Positions 11,762 to 23,961 of a stretch of DNA of 64,000 nucleotides are shown here, piece after piece (position 1 is the stretch's first letter; each line of letters opens with the position of its first letter). The DNA is from Antitrichia curtipendula (taxonomy: Eukaryota > Streptophyta > Bryopsida > Hypnales > Leucodontaceae): NCBI GenBank assembly GCA_951230915.1, contig OX579637.1, positions 19,220,001-19,284,000 of the forward strand, written 5' to 3'. The position numbers and the translations under genes are program-made. The notes under the pieces are model-generated. The model ran no database searches, was not told the DNA's origin, and was given only the letters and a program-made list of their open reading frames with translations.

Positions 11762-12175
11762 CTTTTGGCCCTTCTTCCTTGCTTTCTATTGTCTCTTAGC
11801 TCATACTTGTTATTGTTTCTTAGTTGTTGTCTTTTGTTGCATCTTAACTCTTCTTTCTTGTTGTTTCTTAGTTCTAATCATGCTTCTTGTTTCTTGTTAT
11901 TGCATCTAAACTCATTCTTTCTCTACCATTTTAACTCTTATCTTCTTCTTAGTTCTTTTTTTTGTTTCTTCTTGTTGTTTTTTAATTCTTACTTCTTGTT
12001 TCTTTTTGTTGGATCTTAACTCTTGTTTCTTGTTGTGTCTTAGTTGTTGCTTCTTGTTTTTTGTTGTATCTTAGTTGTTGTTTCTTGTTTCTTGTTGTGT
12101 CCTAGTTGTTGCTTCTTGTTTCTTGTTGCATCTTAACTCTTGCTTGTTGTAATCTTTTAGTATTTGTCTATTTCT
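11762..12175. repeat. Pyrimidine-rich degenerate repeat
   Basis: Repeated TTCTTGTTGCATCTTAACTC-like phrases on the plus strand inside the CACTA element. ORFs read through it are low-complexity artefacts. Confidence 0.7.
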
Positions 12176-12320
12176 TCTTCTTGTTTTCTCCATCATCATT
12201 CTTATTTTTCCTACCCTAAACTTGAGCTACATATTTTGTATTGTTGTAAGCCTTTGAAGGTTGAGCTTTGTTTTTCATTCACTAAAAATTAACCTCCCAT
12301 TTCTTTAATTGTTTATGCAG

Positions 12321-12419
12321 GCACCAAAAGTTGAAACAAAGTCATTGGAGGCTACTTGCAACCCAATAGAGCCATCTTCACATTATTGTAAGGAATATAG
12401 GCCTTATTGGATTTTGTGA
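12321..12419 (+). other. Possible captured terminal exon in the CACTA element
   Basis: A pyrimidine stretch and TTATGCAG (an intron 3' splice pattern) precede 32 open codons (starting APKVETKSLEA, ending RPYWIL) and a TGA. An AATAAA-containing stretch follows about 50 bases later. No protein family is recognised; chance is possible. Confidence 0.3.
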
Positions 12420-12589
12420 ATGATTCACTGTAGTATATATGTTTTGTATTGGTGATTAATAAATGTTAATGATGAGAGTTGCTTTCCTTCTTACATTCTT
12501 TCTTTTCAATATGATTATCTCTTGTATATCTTTAAAATCATACGTATTCATTTTTAACTACATGGAGTCTTTTCCAATATATGACTTTG

Positions 12590-12990
12590 TATTATCCAAA
12601 ATATGACTACAATTAGTCATAAACTATCAATGACATCCACATGAAGTACCACATCAACCAAAATATGACTCATAAGAGTCATATTTCACATCATTCAAAA
12701 ATATGACTAACAAGAGTCATATTTCACATGTACAAAAAATATGACTAACAAGAGTCATATTCCACATCTACAAAAAATATGACTGTACAAAGTCATATGC
12801 CACATTAGCCAAAATATGACTCACCGCAGTCATATGTCACATTAGCCAAAATATAACTCACCGCAATCATATGCCACATTAGCCAAAATATGACTGACCG
12901 CAGTCATATTCCACGTCAACCAAAATATGACTGACCGCAGTCATATTCCACGTCATCCAAAAAAATTGACTACGTGGAGTCACATGCCAT
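12590..12990. repeat. Right subterminal repeats of the CACTA element
   Basis: About ten units of roughly 35-40 bases, each with AAAATATGACT followed by AGTCATAT, making short imperfect palindromes. Such subterminal repeats are typical transposase binding regions in CACTA elements. Confidence 0.8.
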
Positions 12991-13279
12991 GTAGGATTTA
13001 TTTTTGTTTGCCCGGGCAACTCAATAAAAAGTCAAGCCCTCAAAGATAGTCAAAGTATACGCCCTGTTGGCAAAATACGGCTAATTATGGATAATTATAC
13101 CCCCAAAAAAATATGACTGCCAATATGACTGATGTCCAAAGCGACTTGTTGGTAATGACTCATATCAGTCATATTGCAGTCATCTACAGTAATTTCTGCG
13201 GCCAATCATATTTTTCAATTTTATGACTCATTGCAGTTGTATTTTGCAGTCATAAAACACTACTTTTGTTGTAGTGAAT

Positions 13280-13335
13280 ATCCCTCTCTTTGGGCAGAAA
13301 GAGAAAGTCTCTCCACCTCTTGGCTTGACCTTTTG
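13280..13335 (+). repeat. Remainder of the array interrupted by the CACTA element
   Basis: CTTTGGGCAGAAAGAGA and CTCTCC match the array segment near 11005-11020, showing that 11160-13276 was inserted into it. Confidence 0.6.
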
Positions 13336-13757
13336 TGCTATGTTTGTATTCATTGTTTAAATCTAATTTCCGTGTCCATGAATTCTTCTATGGAAGATTG
13401 GTCATTTACTTTCTTCTACATGAATACCAACTACTTGAAGTAAAAACCACTTCACAGTTATTTCTTGAAAAAATGTTAAATAAGAAATGGCTCAAGATTA
13501 AATATAAATCAAAATGAATAATAGCTCAAAGATGAAATCAAAATACAATAATCCAATTGTAAAATAATTGTAACAACAAAATTAAGTCCTTCAGCAAGTC
13601 GATTTGTTGAAATTGCATTCCAAAATGATAGCATAAATCCCTAGAAACAATTGTCCATTAAACATCCAATTGAAAGGCCTAAGGCATGTACAAGTGAATA
13701 GCGAAGTAATACAATGTCAATAGTGAATTATAATTTGGTGCAATGTAAAAGGTCTTC

Positions 13758-13782
13758 CCAAACCCTAAACCCTAAACCCTAA
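13758..13782. repeat. Short interstitial plant telomere-like repeat
   Basis: Three CCCTAAA units. This is the plant telomere motif, here far too short to be a telomere. Confidence 0.8.
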
Positions 13783-14261
13783 TACCAAGTTTATTAATTT
13801 TGTATGCTATGCCTACAGTTATGTAATCCCACTTCTTATGCTTCTTTATGAAGAAGTCATCTAAATATATAGAAGTGACATCCATATTTTATTTTTCATT
13901 GTGAATTTTTTTGAATTCAACGGCCTTTCCCCTTATATGTAAATTTGAATAAAATGAAGTAAATGGTACATGACTAAAATGAATGGTGGAGGAGAAAGTA
14001 ATAAAATGAAGGAATGGATTCACTAAACCTCCATCCATTAGACCCCACATGGCCTATCTTCTACATTTTGGTGAAGAAAAAGCTTAAAAATCTTGTAGAA
14101 CCTTACTAAATTCTTAATTGTGGTAGTTGACATGTTTTTCTCAAAATTCATTTCAAAGTGTACCATGAGCATCCAAAATCAAATTTAAGAAGTGAAAGAT
14201 TTTGATCTCTCTACCCGTGGTCACCATGTCTTGGATCCCATGAATTTCAAACTTGAATTTC

Positions 14262-14315
14262 CCTCCTTCTTGGACCCGAGGTTGCCTCACCCGCGGTCGC
14301 CCCTACCGCTGATTC
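14262..14315 (+). repeat. Short GTCGCCC array
   Basis: Two to three plus-orientation units (ACCCGAGGTTGCC, ACCCGCGGTCGCCC) just upstream of the coiled-coil fragment. Confidence 0.6.
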
Positions 14316-14344
14316 TGGGAATTTGAAACTTTGAATTTTCCCTT

Positions 14345-14674
14345 CCGCATCGGGCCCCTCTTGATCGTGTCTTCAAATTTGATGCCCAACATGTAGATAA
14401 GCTATATGGGACACCGCAAGCAGAAGTAGCTGACTTGAAGAAGAAGTTAGCTATTTGTCTCTCATTGGAAGAGAATTTGCAACGAAGCATGCGTCAGCTG
14501 AACCAACACATTGATTTATCCAAATCGTGGAGAAAAGCTTGGAGGCAAGGTTACTTTAAGAGCTTCGGGCAACGTAACATGGCATATCTGAAGAGGGTAG
14601 AGAACGAGGTGATGGTTGAGCTGGAATCTGAGAAAAAGAGAAGAGAAGAGAAGGGTAAGAAGGATATTGCATGA
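14345..14674 (+). pseudogene. Coiled-coil protein fragment
   Basis: An open frame without a convincing start ATG encodes a charged helical segment (ADLKKKLAICLSLEENLQRS), followed by SWRKAWRQGYFKSFGQ and a Lys/Glu-rich end (KKRREEKGKKDIA). It may be the C-terminal end of a gene like those at 960 and 5718, based only on coiled-coil character and position behind an array. No function can be assigned. Confidence 0.4.
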
Positions 14675-15720
14675 TTTTGATTAGTTGCAATTGTTGTAGG
14701 ACTATATGCTTTTATAAACATGTATATATACCCGCGGATTATGTATTTGATATTCAGGATTTAATGCAAATTTGTCCATTTCTTTGTCCATGTCAAATCT
14801 TGATTTTCTATTGCTGAGGGCTCTTGGATATAAGGCTCTAGGAAATAGGGCTCTCGTACATTAGAGGTTGGAGAAAAATCACATCAGAATTTAAATTACA
14901 AAATTTGTGGACTACAATTTCATTACACATAAATTGATTGTAGTTCAACATGTTATGCCATTTAAAACCGACCATCTTTGAAGAGCTCACTTCTTCAAAT
15001 AGAACACGGAAAAAAAAATTGGAAGATATCAAATTGGTTTAAAATTTGAACATGGTTATGATCAAACATTGTAATCTTCCAACTCATAAGTGATACTGTT
15101 ATGTTTTGTTTTGCCCTTACACGAAGAGCATGTGTCTTTCTTTTTAGAATTTGAAATTACTATGCATTTTTTGGAAATAATGAAGAAATTCCATATCTCA
15201 TACAGAATATACTCAAAATATCTTACATTTTCACCATAGAATTATATTATGATTAATAACATCATTATGTACACCGAAGTTGGCATGCCATGCTAAAATC
15301 AGAGACATAGCAAACCATACTTATAGGCCCAAAGTTCATATTGCTATAAAATAGTGAAAATTAGCATTTTTTCAAGTATTCCAATTGGAATAGAAAATGT
15401 ATCTAATAAGCGTATCAAGCATTAGGTAGATTCAAGATCAAGAAATGCCATTTGAAGTCATGAAATCCACAGCAGTAAAAAACTACAAGAAATGCCCAAA
15501 ATTCACTTTAAGGGTGATTTGTGGATTAAGCATCTTCTTCCATAGAAAGGTGAATAGCACCATAATGTAGTAAGTTGCAATACTATTTACCACAAATATA
15601 CTAAAGTGGCCTCCAAAAAAATGAATTAGATCAATAAACATTTTTTCCATCCTACATTGATAGGTGAAGTCATCCAATGGACACCTAACGTCCACAAGCG
15701 GCCCTAGAAAGAAAATATAA
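14675..15720. other. AT-rich spacer, no gene seen
   Basis: No supported gene, RNA or repeat. Confidence 0.6.
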
Positions 15721-15764
15721 ATTTGCACACATGCTTACCCATGGACCATGGTCGCATTCTACTG

Positions 15765-15900
15765 GAGTCGCAATCGCCCCACAAAAAGATGTGCAGTCGC
15801 CCGGCGGGCACCCAAAGTCGCCCTTCATGGGACCCGAGGTCGCCCTACTTGACCCGCGGTCGCCCCCTCAGCCTGTACCCGAGGTCGCCCTCACTTACAA
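15765..15900 (+). repeat. GTCGCCC minisatellite array upstream of the hAT transposase
   Basis: Six plus-orientation units (for example ACCCGAGGTCGCCC, ACCCGCGGTCGCCC). The array ends about 250 bases before the transposase ATG. Confidence 0.8.
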
Positions 15901-15919
15901 CCCCTCTTGGACTTTAAAG

Positions 15920-15995
15920 CCTGAAGGACAGCAATTGCCTCTCATCTTGCTATGATGATAAAGCTCTTGTCTTGAATCCTCTAAAGAGGCTTCCT
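15920..15995 (+). promoter_or_regulatory. Probable promoter region of the transposase
   Basis: ATCCTCTAAAGAGGCTTCCTGCGGAC-like sequence around the palindrome CCTCTAAAGAGG (15978-15989) resembles the ATCC-CCACCTCAAAGTGG-CTGAATGCG module of the other genes, more weakly. No strong TATA box was found. Confidence 0.4.
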
Positions 15996-17756
15996 GCGGA
16001 CGTTTAGGTTCTTCGGAGGGCAACAACCTAGCTTTGAGAGGTTCATAGGACCACTCTTGGCGGGTGGCTTTGTCATTACTTCTTTTGATTGATCCGGTTT
16101 TTTCGATAAGGTAATTTTTTTGTGCGACCCGTTGCGGATCTGCAAGATGGCTGGCTCAGGTGGTGAGAGGACGACGCCTGCTAACGATATACGTAGGGCC
16201 ACAAAGGAGTGGGACCCTTGGCTCATAACGTGCACTGAAGGTGATGCCTCCTTGTATCCGAAAAAATGCAAATTCTATGGGTGGAGTACAGTATTTGTAC
16301 GGAAGAGGGCATTGACTCACTTTGGATTTGGCGCCATGCGCAGACAGGATCTTTGTCAACGTATCCCTGCAAACATATTGGAAAAATTTAGGAACTGTAT
16401 GGGGGTTGTTCCAAAATTCATGAGCTACAAAGAAATGTACGATGCGCCGATTGCACTCAATGCAGATGATGGTGTTGTTGGACCCCTTGTTGGGCCTGAA
16501 GTGGAGGTGGATTTTGAAGGGTCCGGGGACCCTAGTCGTACGAATGAACCATCAACTCCTAATCCAGATTCAATAGATTCTACTCCAGCGATAGTGGAGA
16601 GAAGGAGGAATGTGCCTTCCATTTCCCGTCAAAGAAGTATGGATGGGGCATTACAATTGGCCCTCCGACAGAAGTTAGATAAGATGTGGGCTTCCTTCTT
16701 TTATGAAGCTTACATAGCATTTAACGTCGTGCAACATCCTGCATTTATAAATGCAGTGAAGGAAACCGCTAAAGCTGGATTTGTGTATCAACCGCCATCA
16801 TACAATACATTGCGCACGAAAATGATAGATGTGAAAAAGGCAACTGCAAAGAGCATGGTCTCGAAGCGGACGAGGAACTCTATTGACCAGTATGGAGCGA
16901 CTATTTGTTCAGATGGATGGTCTGGTACCAACACTCGTCCTTTGTTGAATATGATGCTCGTATGTCTTGCCAGGGATGTTTTTTTGGGCTCGATGGATAG
17001 CACAGGGGTGAGGAAGGACATTGCCTACACCACGGATATTATGGCACAATACATAGACCAGGTTGGACCAGCAAACATTGTTCAACTATGTACAGACAAT
17101 GCCGCAGTAATGACAGGGGCCATGACAAGGTTGCAAGAAATGTACCCTCACATGTATAAACAAGGGTGTGCAGCACACATTTTGGACTTACTTTTGGAAG
17201 ACTGGAGAAAGGAAAAGAAGGAGACTGAATTGGTGGAGGATTGTAGGAAAATTTGCACATTCATCAAAAAATATCAGCTCACTTTGGCTCTATTTCGGAA
17301 ATATTCACCGAACAAGGTGTTGAGACTCCCTGCCTTAACATGGTTTGCTTGCAACTTCCTCATGGTAGATCATCTCGTGGATTGCAAGCAAGCGTTGCAC
17401 AACGTGATTTTGGATGAGACGTATGCGCCTTTTGAGATGAGTTTGTTTCAATGAAAGAACAGATACGTAGTTCAAGGACGAGCCGTGCATGCAAGGCAAA
17501 ACATTCTTTCAGAAGCGTTCTGGGTGAAATGTGAGAATTTTCTACACATGGTACAGCCTGTGCTCGTTGCTCTTCGAGTGTTCGATGGGAAGATCCCGGC
17601 AATGCCCAAAGCTTTGATGGTGATGCAAAGCTTGAAAGAGCAAGTGTACTCATTGAGGAATGAACCTTTTTTTCTAGACCCCGTGATTGCAGACAAGTAC
17701 GAGAAGCAGTTTGACGCTCATTGGAAATTGATGCTCATAGATTTGCACTATGTGGG

Positions 17757-18159
17757 TGTTATGACTCCGTCGTACATATGGACGTGAGTAACCGACGAGA
17801 GTAGTTACAGCGGTTATGGTGAGGCAACGATACTTAATCCCAGTGAGGGGGGATTGTCCCTTACGCAACATATTGTAATCGAAAGGAACGCAAGTTGGAA
17901 ATCATGTTGTTTGGATCCTCGAGTGTCCTTTCTGTTGCTGTCTGGCTATTCAAAGAAATTCCGCTCGGAGATCTTCTCCTCGCTACACCTGGTTGGACTG
18001 AATCGTGAGCTTTGTATCTCCCTGCAGGAACCTGACATCATGATGCGAGGTTGGCATTAGCAGATTGGTGCGGACGAGCTGAGGGGATCGAGATTGGACC
18101 GGATTCAACGGGCGTCGATACTTGATAGTAATTTTGTAACAGGCAAGATTCCCATAACA
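17757..18159 (+). repeat. 5' LTR of the chromovirus
   Basis: 403 bp, TG...CA with a 7-bp terminal inverted repeat TGTTATG/CATAACA. No clear initiator-Met tRNA primer site follows; the next bases are TTATGTTGCGTCATTG. Confidence 0.93.
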
Positions 18160-18648
18160 TTATGTTGCGTCATTGATATCTACGCCTGTTGATTGCCAGA
18201 AGAATCGTGAGCTGTAAAGTGCGTAACTTTTGCGGTTTTAGAAATTTTTGTAAGACTCCGGGTCCACTGATTGACCTGTGGGGAGCCGGATTTGGGTCCA
18301 CCGATTGAAGCTGTGGGGAGCCGGATTTGCTGCACAATTCAATTATTGAGCATCAGGGGCCCTAGTTCAAGAAAAACAAAGGAATTTTGTCTTGATTTGT
18401 TGATCACCGAGTTTAGGCCTGGTTGGCTGTATGATCCAGTTAAGAAGCCCAGAGACCTTGATCAGATCAGCATAAAATAATTCAGTTATTTGGAGTTGTT
18501 CGAAAACCAGACACGCATGCGGATGATTCGCCAGCCAACCAAGCAATCAATCAATCATTTGAAAGCAAAACTCTGTTTTTAATAATCCTTCTTCCAGTGC
18601 GACCCATTTCCCTTCCTTAATTGGTTCGAGAATACCATTAGCGTCGTA

Positions 18649-19728
18649 ATGGATCGTGAGGGGTCCGGGGAAGAAGCAGGTCTTCCATCATTGGAGGGGA
18701 TTGGGCCTGAATGGGCTGTACTCATTCAACAACAGGTCCAGTCCGTTTTTCGTGAGGCCATTCCGCAACTTGTTCAACAACTTTCAGAACGTGTAGCTAC
18801 GTTGCAGAACCTTGCATCTTCTTCGGTTCCAAGGGAGGGGGATGATCAAACTCAGTGTGGGGGGAATGGTTTTGAGCATTTGGGGTTTGAGAGCAGGGAG
18901 CTTAAATTGGCCACACCTGATAAATTCTATGGAAAGAAAGGCAGCAAAATATGTAAGTGGTTTGCTCAGCTTTGATTGGTCTTCAGGGGTAAGCCACGAA
19001 CCTATCGTTGTGATGAGGATAAAATTGCTTACGCTTTATCCTATATGGCGGGGGCAGCACAAAATTGGGCAATGCCCATACTTCAGGCGCTTGATGAAGG
19101 ACGCTCCCATGATTTATTACATAATTACGATGGTTTTCGAGATGCGGTAATTTCAATTTATGGAGATATGGATCGGAGGAGCAATGCCGAAGATCGCCTT
19201 GGGAAGATTCGGCAAACGGGATCGGTGTCAACATATATCTCCACCTTCAATGAGCATGCGGCCCAAGTAGATTGGAATGAGTCAAGTTTGGTGGCGAGAT
19301 TCCGTGGGGGCCTTAAGGATGAGATTTTGGATTCGATAGCAACGGCCGAGACTCAACCTTGTAGGCTTCACGAATGGATGGCCATGGCGACTCGAATTGA
19401 TGAACGATTGTGGTCCCGACGTCAAAATAGGCGTCCTTCATTCCCCGTCTCCAACTCAAGAGACCGCACCATACGGGCTCCAACGTCGCAAGGGGAGTCA
19501 GGTCCCACACCGATGGAGCTTGATGTGGTGCATGTATTAACAGCGCTAGCAAAGAGTGTTGTAGAGCGCCTCGAGTATCAACGGCAAGGTAAATGTTGGA
19601 GTTGTGGGCAGGTGGGGCATGTTCGAGCCAAATGTCCCACCAATCCTTCCAAACCCTTGTCCATCTCCGCCCTAAGGACAACAAGTGAAGAAATGTCGGA
19701 TCCGGGAAAAGACAAAGCCCGGGACTGA
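18649..19728 (+). pseudogene. gag: Chromovirus gag
   Basis: The ATG at 18649 opens 359 codons ending at 19728, with one in-frame TGA at 18973-18975. After the TGA comes the retrotransposon gag core (FRGKPRTY, AYALSYMAGAAQNWA, DAVISIYGD, YISTFNEHA). A single CCHC zinc knuckle, CWSCGQVGHVRAKC, lies near the C-terminus for RNA binding. It forms the virus-like particle. Pol lies in another frame, about 60 bases downstream. Confidence 0.88.
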
Positions 19729-19790
19729 GTGCACTTTCTCGGTACCCGGGTCCGAGTCAAACGGCAATAGCTACTGCATGGGGATGGGAT

Positions 19791-22700
19791 ATGGTAGGGG
19801 TTGGAGCAGGTTTCCAACCGAATTTAGACTTGGAGGATAATAATCTACATCAGTTGGAAGGTGACAAGGTATGGGAAGATGAGGTAGTCAGTTGTGTCGA
19901 ACAGCAGGAAGAGACAAGAATACCCCTCTATCTACGAGCTATGACTACGCCTGAGTCGCACTTAACTTTGGAGTGCACGATCAATTTGGTGAAAGCTTGC
20001 AGCCTCGTGGACTCAGGGGCAACAGGGATCTTTGTGCATCCTAAATTTGCCCGTGAGTGTCAAGCAGAAATCAAGCCTAAGATCATTCCAAGAGAAGTGA
20101 GGGTGATCGACGGTCGAAGAATTAATTTTGGCCTTATTACTCAAGAAGCTATTTTGAACCTGGACATTGATGGCCATCAAGAGTTGCTTGTGGCTGACAT
20201 AACGAACACGGGAAGGTATCCTTGTATTTTGGGAATGCCTTGGTTAGGCTTTCATGATCCTACTATTCGGTGGGGCCAGAAAGAAGTAACATTTGATTCA
20301 AATTATTGCCGAGAGACTTGTCTGCGGCGTCCCATAGAGGAACGCAATGGCGGGGGGCGCCGATACATCCCGAATAAGAAAAGAGTGCATGGTGGAGGCG
20401 GATCTCCCCGACCAACCGTGCAGGCGAGCTCGATGAAGGCTAAGTTGGAGGCACCGAAATTTGCAATGGTCTCGGCTGTGGCATTCCGCTTGTCAGCAAA
20501 ACAAGCAGAGTTGTATGCTTTAGAGGTGTCGGATTTATCAAGCGACGATAAAGCCAAATCGATTGAAGAACAAATCCCGTTTGAATACCGAGACTTAAGA
20601 AGGGCTTTTAGTGAAGAAGCGTCTAATGAGCTCCCAAACCATGGTCCTGCAGATATGAAGATTGACTTCAAGGAAGGGCAAGAACCTCGCAATATGGGAT
20701 TGCGGCCAATGTCACCGGCGGAATTAGAAGAGCTACGGCAATATCTTGAAGAGAATTTGGGAAAGGGTTGGATTCGGCAATCCAAATCATCAGTCTCGGC
20801 ACCAATTGTGTTTGCACGGAAAAAAGATGGCTCCATTAGAGTTTGTGTGGATTATGTAAACCTTTTTAAAGTGACGGTAAGAAATCGCTACCCATTACCT
20901 TTGATTCCTGAGCTCACTGATCGATTGGTGGAGGCCACTATTTTTACCAAGCTCGATGTGAGGCAAGCATATCATAGAATACGAATGGCACGAGGACACG
21001 AATTTAAAACAGCTTTTAAAACCAGGTATGGCTTGTTTGAATATTTAGTCATGCCATTTGGTTTAACGAATGCACCAGCTCAATTTCAAGCGCATATGCA
21101 AAGTATTTTTGGAGATCTTCTTGATATTTTAGTGGTCATTTACTTGGACGACATTCTTATATTTTCAAAAAATCTAGAAGAACACCAAGCAGTGGTGCGA
21201 GAAGTTCTCTTACGACTACAACGACATGGGCTATATGCAAAGGTTTCAAAGTGCCAATTTCACCGTCAGTCAGTGGAGTTTTGGGGCATGATTGTAACCG
21301 CAAAAGGATTAGAAATGTGCAAGGATAAGGTCCAAGCTATTCAAGAATGGCCTACACCAACAACTATAAGAGAAGTTCAAGCTTTTTTGGGATTTGCGAA
21401 TTTTTACCGCCGGTTCATCTATAATTATTCGAGAATAGCGGTGCCACTCATAATGTTGACCCATAAAGACCTCAAATTTGAGTGGACACCTCAAGCTGAT
21501 CATGCATTCAAAGAACTTCGGTCTCGGTTCTTGCAACCACCAGTACTACTTCACCCCAATTTTGAACATCATTTCGTAGTTGAAACAGATGCATCGGATA
21601 TGGCAACTGGAGGGATTTTATCACAACGGGGAGAAGACGGGCAGTTACATCCTTGTGCATATCGGAGTTCAAAAATGTCGCCGGCCGAACAAAATTACGA
21701 TATCTATGACAAAGAATTGTTAAGCATTGTATTGGCATTGCAAGACTGGCGAGTATATCTTGAGGGATCACCTCATCAAATCCGGGTAATTTCTGACCAT
21801 AAAAATCTCGAGTATTTTTTAACAACAAAACAACTTAATCGACACCAAGCTCGATGATCTGAGCTACTTTCTGGGTTTAACTTTGAAATTCAACATAGAC
21901 CGGGCTCATTGAACGGAAGAGCAGACATGCTCTCAAGACGAACAAATACTACAAAAGAAGATTATGAGGTATCAAGTCCGCTACTTAAACTAGCTATGTT
22001 AGAATCATGTGAACCAGTTTTCACCGATGCAAGTCTCATAGAAAATATTAAAACGGCCACAAGCAAAGACGAAACTCTACAATCAATATTAGCATTTTTT
22101 ATGAATGATCCACATAAGGCTCCAATGAATGCCCGTCGCCGTTTTCAAGCATACAAATTGATCGATGGAATTTTGTATTTTCGAGATAAAATTTTTGTAC
22201 CACACGATGAAGAAATTCAAAGACAAATATTAAGATCAAGACATGATGCCCCTGCAGCGGGACACCAAGGAAGAGCTAAAACGATGGACCTTGTTGCTAG
22301 GAAATTTTTTTGGCCAACCATGAGACGCTATGTTCATAGATATGTTGATGGATGTGATTTATGTCAATGTTCTAAACCTACACATCATCCACGATATGGG
22401 TTATTACAGCCTATTCCGGCCGCGGATTCCCCTTGGAAACGGGTATCGAATGACTTCATTGTAAAATTGCCAAAGAGTAAAGGTTATGATTCTATTATGG
22501 TCGTAGTGGATAAAAATACAAAGCTTGCCCACTTCATTCCAACTAATGAAACAATTGACTCTAACGGGACCGCTACGCTATACCTCCACAATATTTGGAA
22601 ACATCACGGCACACCAGAGCAAATGATATTGGATCGGGGGCCGGTTTTTGTATCTAAATTTATGAAATGACTCAATGAACTCCTTCGCATTCAAACTTCT

Positions 22701-23513
22701 CCAACTACCGCTTTTCATCCACAGTCAGATGGGCAAACGGAAAGAGTTAACCAGACGTTGGAGCAATATTTGCGCATGTTCACCACTAGAAGACAAAACG
22801 ACTGGTCGGATCTCCTACCTATAGCTGAGTTTGCATATAATAATTCCTTGCACTCGGCCACGGGATATTCGCCTTTCTTTGCAACTTATGGATACAACCC
22901 TGCGTTATCATTCACAACACCCACAACGTCAACAGTTCCGGCAGCAGAACAAAGGATTCAACAATTACAGGAAATACATGAAGAAGTCAAAATTCTCATC
23001 AAAATTGCTAATGAGCAGGCTAAACGAAATTACAATAGAGGCGTTCAAAAACAAACTTCTTTCAACATTGGCGACAAAGTCTTGCTCCGCCATGATAATA
23101 TTGCCACCACGGCTCCCTCAAAGACTTTGGCTGCACGGTTCTTGGGTCCATTCCCAGTGGTAGCTAAAATTTCAGATCTGGTCTACCAACTGAAGCTACC
23201 TAAATCACTTTGTATTCATGACGTGTCTCATGTAGCGCTACTCGAAAGGTATCGTCAAGATACAATCACAGGACGCCGACTTCAACCACCACCACCGGTT
23301 ATTACCCCGGAAGGAGACATCGAGTGGGAAGTCCGAAAAGTTTTAGATTCTAGGATAATCAACCGCGGGGGGAAGCTTCAATATTTTGTGGAGTGGGAAG
23401 GATACGGCCCCGAGCAAAATTCATGGGAACCTTTTGAGAATTTGAAAAACGCCCCAGATATTGTCAAGGAGTTTCACAGGCTCCACCCCGAGGCAGCAGG
23501 TCCGAACGGTTGA
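19791..23513 (+). pseudogene. pol: Chromovirus pol with chromodomain (broken)
   Basis: A single frame from ATG 19791 to 23513, broken by TGA at 21855-21857 and 22668-22670. Order: aspartic protease (LVDSGATG, Asp about residue 74), reverse transcriptase (KLDVRQAYHRI, MPFGLTNAPAQFQ, active site VIYLDDIL about residue 450), RNase H (VVETDASD, YDKELLSIV, ISDHKNLEYF), integrase (HH/CC finger ending CDLCQC; core D at NDFIVK, D at ILDRGP, E at GQTERV), and a C-terminal chromodomain (YFVEWEGYGPEQNSWEPFENL) that would guide integration to marked chromatin. Both stops stand where relatives usually have Trp. The two parts flanking each stop are otherwise well conserved. Confidence 0.92.
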
Positions 23514-23544
23514 TCAATGTTATCAACCAAGTTACCACATTGAC

Positions 23545-23558
23545 CTTAGGAGGGATAA
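23545..23558 (+). promoter_or_regulatory. Polypurine tract of the chromovirus
   Basis: TTAGGAGGGATAA directly before the 3' LTR, the expected second-strand primer. Confidence 0.8.
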
Positions 23559-23961
23559 TGTTACGACTCCGTCGTACATCTGGACGTGAGTAACCGACGA
23601 GAGTAGTTACAGCGGTTATGGTGAGGCAACGATACTTAATCCCAGTGAGGGGGGATTGTCCCTCACGCAACATATTGTAATCAAAAGGAACGCAAGTTGG
23701 AAATCACGTTGTTCGGATCCTCGAGTTTCCTTTCTGTTGCTGTCTGGCTATTCAAAGAAATTCCGCTCGGAGATCTTCTCCTTGCTACACCTGGTTGGAC
23801 TGAATCGTGAGCTTCGTATCGCCCTGCAGGAACCTGACATCATGATGCGAGGTTGACATTAGCAAACTAGTGCGGACGAGCTGAGGGGATCGAGATTGGA
23901 CCGGATTCAACGGGTGTCGATACTTGATAGTAATTTTGTAACAAGTAAGATTCCCATAACA
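23559..23961 (+). repeat. 3' LTR of the chromovirus
   Basis: 403 bp, starts TGTTACG, ends CATAACA, with about 17 substitutions relative to the 5' copy. Confidence 0.93.

Larger units (their letters stand above)
11160..13276. mobile_element. Non-autonomous CACTA (En/Spm) element
   Basis: The left end is CATTACAAGAAAACGGGTAT and the reverse complement of the right end is CACTACAACAAAAGTAGTGT, the usual CACTA terminus with one C-to-T change on the left. The flanking trinucleotide AAT is present on both sides (11157-11159, 13277-13279). Subterminal regions are rich in ATATGACT/AGTCATAT motifs. At 2117 bp, with no transposase, it is non-autonomous. It splits the minisatellite array. Confidence 0.92.
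17757..23961 (+). mobile_element. Ty3/gypsy chromovirus nested in the hAT transposase
   Basis: Two 403-bp LTRs start TGTTATG (or TGTTACG) and end CATAACA. The flanking 5-mers GTGGG (17752-17756) and GTAGG (23962-23966) are a target duplication with one difference. The internal order is gag, protease, RT, RNase H, integrase, chromodomain. I count about 17 differences between the LTRs (about 4%), which marks it as much older than the element at 32309. Confidence 0.95.

Noticed and set aside
11765..12019. Leucine/serine-rich ORF suggesting a membrane protein
   Set aside because: Produced by CTT/TTC-rich low-complexity repeats inside the CACTA element.
13758..13782. Possible telomere
   Set aside because: Only about three CCCTAAA units in the middle of a contig; interstitial telomere-like runs are common.
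17452..22670. Reassignment of TGA to tryptophan
   Set aside because: TGG is used for nearly all Trp codons in the same genes, and TAA/TAG stops and frameshifts also occur, so decay is the simpler explanation.
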